A DNA stretch of 64,000 nucleotides, taken from positions 1,116,001-1,180,000 of the forward strand of contig JADJEV010000003.1 in assembly GCA_016708905.1 (NCBI GenBank), in the 5' to 3' direction. The notes under the pieces were generated by a model, which ran no database searches, was not told the origin of the DNA, and worked only from the letters and a program-made list of their open reading frames with translations. The stretch comes from Candidatus Methylophosphatis roskildensis (lineage in GTDB: Bacteria > Pseudomonadota > Gammaproteobacteria > Burkholderiales > Rhodocyclaceae). The translations under genes and the position numbers were made by a program. Positions 26,673-35,608 of the stretch are shown one piece after another (the first letter of the stretch is position 1; the number at the start of each line of letters is the position of its first letter).

Positions 26673-28418
26673 TCAACCGACCCACGACCACACGGCGAGC
26701 CGCAGCCAGTCGACGATGCGGTGGGTCAGCACCCAGCCGGCCGACTGACGACCGGCTTCGATCTTGGCGACACCCTGCATGCCAGGGCGCAGCAGTTGCG
26801 GCGAGGATTCGAGCCGGGCTTCGACCTCGAAGGCATTGCTGCCGTCCTTGCCGACCGCTACCGGCGTGACCCGATCGACGGCGAACGGGAGGGTTTCGCC
26901 CGGCAGCGCCGACAGGGCCAGCGAGCCCTTTGCGCCCTCTCGCACATCGCGGATGTCGCGCTCGTCGACTTCGATGATCAGGCGGAACTCGCCGCTGGGG
27001 GCGAGGGTGAGCAGTACGTCGCCGCGCTTGACCGGTGCGCCCGGCGCCTGGGTCAGGTCGCCCTTGATGACGATGCCGTCGAGCGGGGCGAGCACGCGGC
27101 TGCGCTCGAGCTGGCTGCGCACCAGGTCGAGCTGGGCCTGTGCCTCGGTGGCCTTGGCCTGGCGCACGGCGAACTGGGCGCGGTCGGCCCGGACCATGGC
27201 AGCGGTATAGGCGTTCTCGTGCTGGGCGAGTTCGCTCTCCCAGCGGCGCTGTTCGAGCAGCAGATCCTGGTCGAGCAGTTCGACCAGCAGATCGCCGGCA
27301 CGCACGGTGTCGCCCGGCCGCACATGGGCCTTGCGGACGAAGCCGTCCATCGGGGCGGCAAGAACACGCTGGATCGATCCTTCGATGCGTGCCGGTGCGC
27401 CGATTCGGTAGTCGATCGGAATGAAGGTCAGCGCGGCGAGCAGCAGCGCAACGGCGGCAGCGGAGATCTTGAGGCGACGGCCGCCCGAGCCCTTGAGCAG
27501 TTCAAGCGCGCGCGCCCACGGCGAGCGTTCGGCGCGCAGGCGCAGGGCCAGTAAGGGCGCGACCAGACAGGCGATGTGCTCGCAAAGTGCGACCTCGGCG
27601 GGCGCAGGCGCCGCGCCCGCCGGGCGCTCGAAGCTCACCGCACCGACGACCTGGCCCTCGTTGATCAGCGGCACCGTGCAAAGCGATGTTCCTGCCTTGA
27701 GGGCCAGTTCGGTATGGGCGATGACGATTCTCGGCTTGTCGCCGGGCAGAGGCGGATGCACGACGGTGCAGCGCTGATCGACGGCTTCTTCCATTGCTGC
27801 GACGAGCTGACGCGGCACCGACTGGCCCTGCTGGAATTCGGCACTATGCGACAGCGCGAGCAAGGACGCCTTGCCGCCCTCGATCAGACCGATCGACACG
27901 CGGTCGAAGTGCAGCGCGGTGGCCAGCTCGTTGGCGAGTTCGGTCGCTGCCTCGGCAAGGCTCGAGCGCCCGAGCAGGGTCGCCTGGATCTGGATCAGGC
28001 GCGCCGCCTCGACCGACCCGGCTCCTCCGTCAGTCCTTTCGCTGAGCGCCGAGATCAGCGAACCGCCGGAACGCTTGAGGTGGGCGAGGAAGTCCTTGGC
28101 GGTCGCATCGTTCGCGCTGCGCAGCGCGAGGGCAACTGCACCCAGCGTCCTGTCGCCGGAACTGAGCGGCAGGGAGACGATGCGCGCGTGTTCGGTCTCG
28201 CTCGGCGAAACCGGCGGAATGAGCAGGACCGGATGCGCACGCTGGACGGCCGCGCGGGCCGCAGCGAGCAGGGACAGGCTTTCCGGCGCATTGGCCGGCC
28301 AACCGGCGACCGGATGCAGACGCTGCGTCTCGGCGTCGGACGTGATGACGACGGCGCTGGATACCGTTTGGCAGCGGTCGCAGTAGTCATTCAGCCAGCG
28401 TTGAACAGGGGTGATCAT
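26673..28418 (-). CDS. GAF-HlyD fusion membrane protein
   Basis: 581 residues. The N-terminal ~305 residues are cytoplasmic and include a clear GAF domain (about 150-305: RVSIGLIEGG, CTVPLINEGQVVGAVSFE) and probably a second GAF-like unit before it. One transmembrane helix (about 326-345) leads to a periplasmic HlyD domain with paired lipoyl halves (APMDGFVRKAHVRPGDTVRAG and VLAPLDGIVIKG, each quoted in part) around a coiled-coil hairpin. The layout suggests that a cytoplasmic signal is sensed and passed to the periplasmic adaptor. It is the first gene of the tightly packed run, 150 bp after the response regulator gene. Confidence 0.85.
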   Translation of the reverse strand: MITPVQRWLNDYCDRCQTVSSAVVITSDAETQRLHPVAGWPANAPESLSLLAAARAAVQRAHPVLLIPPVSPSETEHARIVSLPLSSGDRTLGAVALALRSANDATAKDFLAHLKRSGGSLISALSERTDGGAGSVEAARLIQIQATLLGRSSLAEAATELANELATALHFDRVSIGLIEGGKASLLALSHSAEFQQGQSVPRQLVAAMEEAVDQRCTVVHPPLPGDKPRIVIAHTELALKAGTSLCTVPLINEGQVVGAVSFERPAGAAPAPAEVALCEHIACLVAPLLALRLRAERSPWARALELLKGSGGRRLKISAAAVALLLAALTFIPIDYRIGAPARIEGSIQRVLAAPMDGFVRKAHVRPGDTVRAGDLLVELLDQDLLLEQRRWESELAQHENAYTAAMVRADRAQFAVRQAKATEAQAQLDLVRSQLERSRVLAPLDGIVIKGDLTQAPGAPVKRGDVLLTLAPSGEFRLIIEVDERDIRDVREGAKGSLALSALPGETLPFAVDRVTPVAVGKDGSNAFEVEARLESSPQLLRPGMQGVAKIEAGRQSAGWVLTHRIVDWLRLAVWSWVG

Positions 28419-28568
28419 CGGCTTCCACGGAGTTTGGGCCCGTCTCTGCCCACGCTTATGTGTCGGCTCGATTTATCAAAGCTTTAGTGTTCGAAACCGG
28501 AGACTTTCGCTGATCCGTGAAACTGCGCACGCCAGGCCTCGTGCAGCACGATCCGGCCAACGTCCGGC

Positions 28569-30374
28569 CTAGCCGATCAGCAGCCTCGGCAGTTCGTGCG
28601 CCGGCACGGGCTGGCTGAAGAGGAATCCCTGGTATTCGTCGCAGCGGTGCTGGCGAAGAAACTCCAACTGCTGTTCGGTTTCGACGCCTTCGGCGACGAC
28701 CTTCAGGCCGAGTCGTTGCGCGAGAGCGATGATCGCCGCGACGATCGATGCGCTGTTGGGGTCAGTCTCGACTTCGCTGAGAAAGGATCGATCGATCTTC
28801 AGTTCGTCCAGCGGGAATCGCTTGAGGTAGCTGAGCGACGAGTAGCCAGTCCCGAAGTCGTCCAGGGCGAGCTGGGTGCCGATTTCCTTCAGTTCTACGA
28901 GTAGCTGCAGGTTGTCGGCGGCGTTTTCCATCAACGCGCTCTCGGTGAACTCCAGACCGAGCAGACTGGCGTCGATGCCGCTGCGTTGCAGTGCCTTGCG
29001 GACGCTTTGGTTGACGCACTGGCTGCGGAACTGATGTATCGAAACGTTGACCGCGATGCGGGGAACCGGAATACCGGCCTCTTGCCATGTGCGGATCTGT
29101 TCGCAGGCAGCGCCGATCACCCAGTCGCCCAAGGGCATGATCAAACCGCTGTCTTCAGCAATTGGAATGAACTCGGCAGGCGAGACCATCCCGCGCGTGG
29201 GGTGGACCCAGCGCACCAGCGCCTCCGCGCCACAGACGCGGCCAGAGGCAAGGTCGACCTTGGGCTGAAAGAACAGGCGCAGTTCGTCGTTCTCCAGGCC
29301 CCGGCGCAATTCGGCTTCCAGGCTGAGCCGGTGCAACGCGCGTCCGTTGAGCTCGCTCGAATAGAATCGGCGCGTGCCTTTGCCATTGCGTTTGGCGTCG
29401 CGCAGAGCGGCGCCGGCCGCCTTGAAGATGAGGTCGCGCGTGGAACCATCATTCGGGAAAACCGACATGCCGACGGAGCAGGTCATGGCAAGATCGCGCT
29501 CGGCGATCCGGATAGGTTCGGCGATCGCGGCCTGGACCCGCTTGGCGACCAGCTCGGCGCTATCCGGCCGCGACAGCCCGATCAGAAGAACGGAAAACTC
29601 GTCGCCGCTCAACCTCGAAACCAGGTGCGTCGGTCCAGGCTCACTGGGAAGTAGCACGAAATCGGTCTCTCGTATGCAATCCGCAAGTCGCCGCCCGACT
29701 TCGCGTAGTACCCTGTCGCCGGCGGTCGAGCCGAGGGCGTCGTTGATCCGGCCAAAGCGGTCGAGCCCGATGTGAAGTACCGCACCCGAGCCGCCGACTC
29801 GCTTGGCGTGTTTGAGGGCCCAGTCCAGTTGTTCGAAATACCTGTCGCGATTCGACAGCCCGGTGATCCTGTCGGAGAAGGCCAGCCTGTCCGTGTCGGC
29901 CTTGGCCAACAGCGCCCGACGCAATCGCAGGTCGAGTTCGGTCGAATCCACCGGCTTCGCCAGGAAATCGGTCGCGCCGAGGTCGAGCGCCTTGAGGCGG
30001 GAATCGAGGTCGGTCCGCGACGCAAGGATGATCAAGGCGACCGAGCGGGAATGCGGGCGGGCGGACAGGGCCGAAAGCATCTCCAGGGCGTTGGATCCGT
30101 CGCCGGAATCGTCGAACACCACGAGGCTCGGGTCCATTTCGGCGAGCTGGACCATCGCGGAACTCGAGCGCGCCCCTGCAATGACATCCTTGTAACCCAG
30201 ATCCTCGAGGCAGGATTTGACGATTTCGACGTTGAGTTCGTCGTCGCCAACGACCAGCAGCCTCGCGCTCCGGCACTCGGCTTGCCTGTCCAGGGGCTGC
30301 GTGACGCTCTCCCTCTTCTCGGGGAATAGCGCTACGACCTTGGGATCACCTGTACTGCCTGAATACGCTGGCAC
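28569..30374 (-). CDS. REC-GGDEF-EAL response regulator
   Basis: 601 residues. A receiver domain (about 37-155) keeps the acidic pair (VVGDDE), a candidate phosphoacceptor (VVFDDS) and the lysine (LAKPVD). The GGDEF domain (about 165-335) has SGDEF in place of GGDEF, which is often reduced or lost cyclase activity. The EAL domain (about 345-600) keeps EALVRW, DDFGTGYSS, KIDRSF and AEGVETEQQ, so c-di-GMP phosphodiesterase activity is expected. No histidine kinase gene adjoins it. It precedes the export genes on the same strand and may control or co-transcribe with them. Confidence 0.9.
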   Translation of the reverse strand: MPAYSGSTGDPKVVALFPEKRESVTQPLDRQAECRSARLLVVGDDELNVEIVKSCLEDLGYKDVIAGARSSSAMVQLAEMDPSLVVFDDSGDGSNALEMLSALSARPHSRSVALIILASRTDLDSRLKALDLGATDFLAKPVDSTELDLRLRRALLAKADTDRLAFSDRITGLSNRDRYFEQLDWALKHAKRVGGSGAVLHIGLDRFGRINDALGSTAGDRVLREVGRRLADCIRETDFVLLPSEPGPTHLVSRLSGDEFSVLLIGLSRPDSAELVAKRVQAAIAEPIRIAERDLAMTCSVGMSVFPNDGSTRDLIFKAAGAALRDAKRNGKGTRRFYSSELNGRALHRLSLEAELRRGLENDELRLFFQPKVDLASGRVCGAEALVRWVHPTRGMVSPAEFIPIAEDSGLIMPLGDWVIGAACEQIRTWQEAGIPVPRIAVNVSIHQFRSQCVNQSVRKALQRSGIDASLLGLEFTESALMENAADNLQLLVELKEIGTQLALDDFGTGYSSLSYLKRFPLDELKIDRSFLSEVETDPNSASIVAAIIALAQRLGLKVVAEGVETEQQLEFLRQHRCDEYQGFLFSQPVPAHELPRLLIG

Positions 30375-30623
30375 GACGCTCGACCTCGGACGAAATGGGG
30401 AGTACTCGAATCAAGCGAGGCGACGACGACTCCGTCAAGTCCAACTACTTGAAGCGATTTCGCTTGTAGACGGCAGAAACCCGGCACCCTTTACCGGGAT
30501 TCCGTGAACAGGCATGGAGAAAGCAACGAGGGACCGCCGCCTCCGAGTGATTCGGCGACGCTATTCAGTGGGATCTACGGGCGAATAGCAGATGAATTCG
30601 GATCGCAGGCCGATCCGGCGAAC

Positions 30624-31016
30624 CTACTTCTTCGACCGGGCGTCCATGTTGCGCCTCGCCTTCTTGACGAAGGGCTTTGCGGGTGCGCCGCCCGAGCCGG
30701 GCTCCTTGCGACGCCCGTGCTCGGCACGCCGGCCGGAGTCCTGTCGCCGGCTCGGCTCCTGGCGCTGACCAGCCACGGATCGCTGCTCCTGTGCCCGATT
30801 CCCCGGTGCGAGCTGAATCTCGAGTTCGATCATCTCGTCCCATTGCGCGTCGCTGCGGTCTCGCTCGGGAACGGCCAGAAGCTCACGCAAGCGACGACGC
30901 GGATCCTGCTGCTGCGGACTTGCTCGTTGCGGCTCGCCGGGTTGTGAATCCACTCGCTGTGCGTCGACGGGTTGCGCCTCGTCGGGTTGTTCCGTGCCGG
31001 AGTTTTCTTCATTCAT
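30624..31016 (-). CDS. Hypothetical low-complexity charged protein
   Basis: 130 residues, rich in Gln, Arg, Glu and Pro. The central RRRLRELLAVPERDRSD followed by AQWDEMIELEIQLAPGNR looks like a short conserved helical unit. The flanks are low complexity, and the basic tail ends KPFVKKARRNMDARSKK. The ATG at 31016 begins MNEENSGTEQPDEAQPV; the frame continues upstream without clear coding character. No signal peptide or membrane helix is present. I do not recognise a function; the basic tail could bind nucleic acid. Confidence 0.6.
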   Translation of the reverse strand: MNEENSGTEQPDEAQPVDAQRVDSQPGEPQRASPQQQDPRRRLRELLAVPERDRSDAQWDEMIELEIQLAPGNRAQEQRSVAGQRQEPSRRQDSGRRAEHGRRKEPGSGGAPAKPFVKKARRNMDARSKK

Positions 31017-31238
31017 CGCAGCATTATCCCCCGAACGTCCCGGCTGGCCAAATCCTGAAGATCCCGGAGTTCGAGGTCGTGGCAAAGCGCCGGCGATCCG
31101 GATCGTCGCGTGGCGCCGGGACACCTGGCCGATTCGGTGGCGGGCGACCTGCATTGTTGACCGCATGCCGCCTGAAATCGGGTAGAGTCCGTCTGGTCAC
31201 GCTACTGTTGCTTGCTCGGACTTTCCGTGGAGAACACC

Positions 31239-31418
31239 ATGATCGTACGCCGCAGAACCTGGCTCTACCGCATGGCAGGGCAGCCCTTTGCAAAGATCAT
31301 TTCGTTCGAACGCCCTGTCACCGCATCGATGGTCAGGAATGCCCTGCGACGATCGGTCGGAATGCCGCTTGAAGTCTGGGGGCGAAACAGCACGGATCTG
31401 CTGTCGCTTCACAAGTAG
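31239..31418 (+). CDS. Small conserved-looking hypothetical protein
   Basis: 59 residues, basic, starting MIVRRRTWLYRMAGQPFAKI, with a GGAG ribosome site eight bases before the ATG. The codon pattern fits neighbouring genes. No motif is recognised. It stands alone between a divergent gene for a charged hypothetical protein and plsB. Confidence 0.55.
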   Translation: MIVRRRTWLYRMAGQPFAKIISFERPVTASMVRNALRRSVGMPLEVWGRNSTDLLSLHK

Positions 31419-31577
31419 ACGGGAAATGGCTTCGGCTTTGGTCGGGCCAACTGTTGCTTCAGTCCAACCAGCGGCCTTGGGTTGACACCTTCATTGCGAA
31501 ACCTGACGGCAGGGTGCGGGGAGTCCTCCTTCATCGACTGAGCCGCGGCGCGCTCGATTGCCGCGGCAGATGAATTG

Positions 31578-34043
31578 ATGCGCGCCGAACGACTCGGCCT
31601 CGACCGGCTGGCCGATCTCCTGCTGCGTCGCCTGCTCTACCTCCTGGTGCGTCCGCGCTTGTCTCCCGACACGGCGACGCTGGCGCTCGATCCTGCACGG
31701 CCGGTCTGCTACGTGCTGCACGATCGGCGGCTCTCCGATCTGCTGGTCCTCGAAGAAGAAACGCGCCGGGCCAGAATCTCGCCTGCGCTCGGGCCGATGG
31801 CTGCGCCGCTGGCATCCGAGAAACGCTCGGTGTTCTTCATCGGCCGCGCCCGCAATCCGTTTGCACCGGCGCGCGCACGCGCCACGCATTCGCCACGATT
31901 GGCCCGCATGATTCGCGCCGCCTTGCACGACCCGACGGTCGACGTGCAACTGGTGCCGGTCACCATCCTGTGGGGACGCAGCCCCCGCACCCAGCCTTCG
32001 ATGCTCACGGCCCTGTTTGCCGAAGCGTGGGAAACCACCGGGGCGCTGCGCCAGTTGCTGGCAATCATCGTGCACGGCCGGCAAGTCGAGGTCAGGCTGG
32101 CGCCGCCGGTATCCCTGCGCGAGCTGATTGGCGGCAGCAGCCTCGAAGCACGCGCACTGCGCAAGGCGAGCAGACTGTTTCGGGTGCACTTCCGCCGGCA
32201 GCGTGAGGCGGCCATCGGCCCCGACCTTTCCCACCGGCACATGCAGATCGACAGCATGCTGGCCAGTGCACCGCTGCGCAAGGCGATCGTCAGCGAAGCC
32301 CGGGACAGAGGCATTTCAGTCGACATGGCGGCGCAGCGCGCACGCCGATTCGCCTGGGAGATCGCCTCCGATTATTCCTATCGGGTGGTACGCGCCTTCG
32401 AGCTTGTCCTTGGTCGGCTGTGGAACCGCCTCTACGACGGCATCGATGTGTACCGCTTCGAGCAGGTCGAACGGATCGCGCCGAGCCACGGCATCGTCTA
32501 TCTTCCCTGTCACCGCAGCCACGTTGACTACCTGCTGCTTTCCTACCTCGTGAATGCCCGGGGCCTCGCCCCGCCGCATATCGCCGCCGGTGCGAACCTG
32601 AACCTGCCCGTGCTCGGTTCGATGCTCCGGCGCGCAGGCGCCTTCTTCCTGCGCCGCAGTTTCAAGGGCGAGGCCCTGTATGCGGCCGTGTTCGGCGAAT
32701 ACCTCCACATGATGCTCACCAGGGGTTTCCCGATCGAGTACTTCATCGAGGGCGGGCGTAGCCGTTCCGGCCACACACTGCCGCCGAAGGCGGGCCTGCT
32801 GGGGATGACGCTGGAGAGCTTTCTGCGCGATCACGGGCGCCCCCTGGCGCTGGTACCGGTGTATATCGGCTACGAGAAGCTGTTCGAGGGGCGCAGCTTC
32901 ATCGCCGAGCTCGAGGGCCGCCCCAAGCGGCGCGAGTCGCTCGGCGCCCTGCTCGGCTCGATTCGCCAGTTGAAGCACGATTACGGCAAGGTCAGCGTGA
33001 ATTTCGCCGATCCGATCATGCTCGATGGCTATCTCGATGCCAACTTGCCGCAATGGCGGGCGCTGGCCAGAGGCGACGAAGCAGCGCCGGCACGCGACCT
33101 CACGGCGCGCCTGGCGCGTGAGGTGGCCTGCCGGATCAACTCGGCGGTGGTCGTCAATCCGATCAATCTGCTGGCGATGGCCTTGCTCGACACGCCGCAC
33201 CAGGCCCTCGACGAACGCGTGCTGATGCAGCAGATCGAACTATTCGCGACCCTCGCGCGGCGCGTGCCGTGCAGTCCGTGCATGGTCGTCACCGAACTCG
33301 ACCCATCCAGCGTGCTCGCCTACGGCGAGCGACTCGGCGCAGCGGAGCGTGTCAAGCATCCGCTCGGCGGGATAGTCCGCGTTCCGGCCGCGCAGGTCGC
33401 GTTGCTCACCTATTTCCGCAACAATGTTCAGCACGCATTCGCATTGCCGGCGCTGGTCGCCTGCCTGCTTACCCGCAGCACGGGCATCGACGTCGATCAA
33501 CTGGCCGGTTCAGTAGCCGACATGCTGCCCCTGCTGCGTGCCGAGCTCTTTCTCGCCGACGACGCACGAATTGCTGCGCAGAAGGTCGGCGAGATCGTCG
33601 AAGTCCTGGTCGAATCCGGTCTCGCCTGCCGAACGGGAGATGGCCTGATTCAGCCGCCGGATGCCAACAGTAGCGGCGCCTACCGGCTCGAACTGCTGGC
33701 ACGGTCGCTGCGCCAGTTGCTCGAGCGCCAGTACCTGATCGTTGCCCTGCTGTCGCGCTTCGGTTCCGGCCAGATCGGCCGCCAACGGCTGGAATCGCTG
33801 GTGCAGTTGCTCGGTCAACGGCTGGCAATGCTGTTCGAGTTCGCCACGCCCGACGCCTACGAGCGCTCGGCAATCAGTGCCTGCGTCGACACCTTGATCG
33901 AAACCGGGCTGCTCACGATCGACGAGGCGGGCTGCCTCGCCTTCGACGGGCGTCTGCGCGCTCCCGCGCTCCGGGTAGAGTCCCTGCTCCCGCCCGATGC
34001 CCTGCAGACCATCCGCCGAATCGCCGTCGAGGACGGGCAGTAA
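31578..34043 (+). CDS. plsB: Glycerol-3-phosphate 1-O-acyltransferase PlsB
   Basis: 821 residues, the usual size for PlsB. The acyltransferase core carries HRSHVDY (HxxxxD, about 311), a GRSRSG block in FIEGGRSRSG (about 392) and the PVYIGYEK block. PlsB is a membrane-bound enzyme that adds the first acyl chain to glycerol-3-phosphate in phospholipid synthesis. ATG at 31578 is chosen; a TTG lies immediately before it. The gene is alone and converges on the tyrosine recombinase gene. Confidence 0.95.
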   Translation: MRAERLGLDRLADLLLRRLLYLLVRPRLSPDTATLALDPARPVCYVLHDRRLSDLLVLEEETRRARISPALGPMAAPLASEKRSVFFIGRARNPFAPARARATHSPRLARMIRAALHDPTVDVQLVPVTILWGRSPRTQPSMLTALFAEAWETTGALRQLLAIIVHGRQVEVRLAPPVSLRELIGGSSLEARALRKASRLFRVHFRRQREAAIGPDLSHRHMQIDSMLASAPLRKAIVSEARDRGISVDMAAQRARRFAWEIASDYSYRVVRAFELVLGRLWNRLYDGIDVYRFEQVERIAPSHGIVYLPCHRSHVDYLLLSYLVNARGLAPPHIAAGANLNLPVLGSMLRRAGAFFLRRSFKGEALYAAVFGEYLHMMLTRGFPIEYFIEGGRSRSGHTLPPKAGLLGMTLESFLRDHGRPLALVPVYIGYEKLFEGRSFIAELEGRPKRRESLGALLGSIRQLKHDYGKVSVNFADPIMLDGYLDANLPQWRALARGDEAAPARDLTARLAREVACRINSAVVVNPINLLAMALLDTPHQALDERVLMQQIELFATLARRVPCSPCMVVTELDPSSVLAYGERLGAAERVKHPLGGIVRVPAAQVALLTYFRNNVQHAFALPALVACLLTRSTGIDVDQLAGSVADMLPLLRAELFLADDARIAAQKVGEIVEVLVESGLACRTGDGLIQPPDANSSGAYRLELLARSLRQLLERQYLIVALLSRFGSGQIGRQRLESLVQLLGQRLAMLFEFATPDAYERSAISACVDTLIETGLLTIDEAGCLAFDGRLRAPALRVESLLPPDALQTIRRIAVEDGQ

Positions 34044-34149
34044 CGCCAATGGCATCGCCGTTCGATTGGACGGACCGCCAAGCGGGACAGGCGGAATCGG
34101 GCAACCCCGGCGATTTCAGTGGAACCGCGGCGCGCCCACTGGACAACAG

Positions 34150-35394
34150 CTATTTCGGCTCCGACCAGGGCAGGTGTTGCTTCTGCGCCTCGTCGTGCCA
34201 GCGCTCTTCCTCCTCGTGGATATAGCGGCGGGTGGTTCGTGCGTCGCTGTGGCGGGCGTCCTTCTGCACGAAGCGCTCGCCGATTCCGCTGTCGAGCTTG
34301 GCGGTGATGCCGGTGTGGCGACCCCAGTGCGCCGACGCGGCGCGCAGCTTTTCCCGCTTGTGCTCGGATTCCGGCGGCAAGAGGTCGGCCGCATGGGCGA
34401 AGATCTTCTTGAGGATCTGGTTGAGCCGTCGTGCGGTGATCGGACTGCGGTTCTTCAGCGACACCAGCAGCCCCGTGGTGTCGGTGCGCTTCGGCACGGC
34501 GGACAGACCGAGATGCTTGCGATAGCGCACCAGCGCCTGCAGCATGTCGTCGGCCACCGGCACCTTGGCCTTCTTGCCGCCCTTGCCCACGACATGCCAC
34601 CACCATAGGCCGCGTTCCTCGCGGAAGCTGTTCATGCGGTGCGTCTCGAGCTCGCCGGCGCGCGGCGCCAGCATGTAGAGCACGGCGGCGATGAAGCGCG
34701 CGCGTTCGTATTCATCGGTTTCGGAAGGCGTCGACCGCGGCATTGCTTCGATCGCGCGCGTCACCGACTGCCACATTTCCTCGTCGAGAAAACGTTCGAT
34801 CTTCTCGACTTCGTCGGTGCTCGCGACAGCCTGAATCGGGCCAGCGGATTCTGCCGCCATTTTGCGCCGGCGCTGGCGGATCAGCCCGAGCGGATTTCCG
34901 GCGAGGTAGCCGGCATCGACCAGATAGCGCATCAGCGAATTGATCGCGGCCATGGCGGTGAGTACCGCGCTCTCCGACAGGGGGCCGACGAAGGGCCGCC
35001 ACTTGTCGGTGACGCGGTCGGCTTTAGGGCCGCACCATAGCCCCGCCGGCTGCGGATCGGCCAGAAAATTCAGGTAGCCCTCGAAATCCTGGCGATTCAG
35101 GCTGGATAGCGGCTTGCCGCAGTCGACCAGCGACCACAGCAGCAGGCGTTCGCATTCGCGCTTGTAGACGCGCAGCGTGCCGGGTGAGCGATCGTACTCG
35201 GTAAGGAAGCAGCGGATCGCGTCGGTATCGCTATCGGCCGAAATCTGCAGCCGGGCCCGGTTGGCGCGATTTTCGCCGTCGTGACCATCCAGTTCGCGCG
35301 CAATGACGATGTCGTCGATCGGGCGGATCGGCACGACGGTGTCGCGCCGGCTCAAGGGGTTCGCCGTTGTATCAGCAACCTTCGATGCGCTCAT
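34150..35394 (-). CDS. Tyrosine recombinase / site-specific integrase
   Basis: 414 residues. An N-terminal core-binding region (TLRVYKRECERLLLW) is followed by the catalytic domain: Arg in LAPRAGELE, Lys in GKGGKKAKV, HWGRH (HxxR), RHSDARTTRRY with the late His and the Tyr nucleophile. The ATG at 35394 (MSASKVADTT) was preferred to a longer frame that runs over repeat-rich DNA toward pdxH. No other phage or integrative-element genes are beside it. It could be a domesticated or orphan integrase. Confidence 0.85.
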   Translation of the reverse strand: MSASKVADTTANPLSRRDTVVPIRPIDDIVIARELDGHDGENRANRARLQISADSDTDAIRCFLTEYDRSPGTLRVYKRECERLLLWSLVDCGKPLSSLNRQDFEGYLNFLADPQPAGLWCGPKADRVTDKWRPFVGPLSESAVLTAMAAINSLMRYLVDAGYLAGNPLGLIRQRRRKMAAESAGPIQAVASTDEVEKIERFLDEEMWQSVTRAIEAMPRSTPSETDEYERARFIAAVLYMLAPRAGELETHRMNSFREERGLWWWHVVGKGGKKAKVPVADDMLQALVRYRKHLGLSAVPKRTDTTGLLVSLKNRSPITARRLNQILKKIFAHAADLLPPESEHKREKLRAASAHWGRHTGITAKLDSGIGERFVQKDARHSDARTTRRYIHEEEERWHDEAQKQHLPWSEPK

Positions 35395-35424
35395 CTGGGC
35401 TTCCCGGCCAGGCAGCGCGCCACA

Positions 35425-35483
35425 AGCCGCATGGAATGCCGCTCGCAGACAGGGTGCCGCCAGCAGCGCCATTCCATGCGGCT
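35425..35483. repeat. 14-bp perfect inverted repeat upstream of the recombinase
   Basis: The arms AGCCGCATGGAATG (35425-35438) and CATTCCATGCGGCT (35470-35483) are perfect complements with a 31-base loop. The 15-mer CGCCATTCCATGCGG at 35467-35481 recurs exactly at 52543-52557. The element lies in the 214-bp gap between the recombinase start and pdxH. It could be a dispersed palindromic repeat or a recombinase binding site. Confidence 0.6.
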
Positions 35484-35608
35484 CGCAGGGCATGCGGGCC
35501 GCAGACCGCCAATCCGCGCGGCTTGCGGCAGTGCTCGCGAATCGGATGCATGCTCGGCTCGGGGAGATCAAAAGGCATCGGGAGCTGCCGGCCGCGATTG
35601 GCGGCCGC

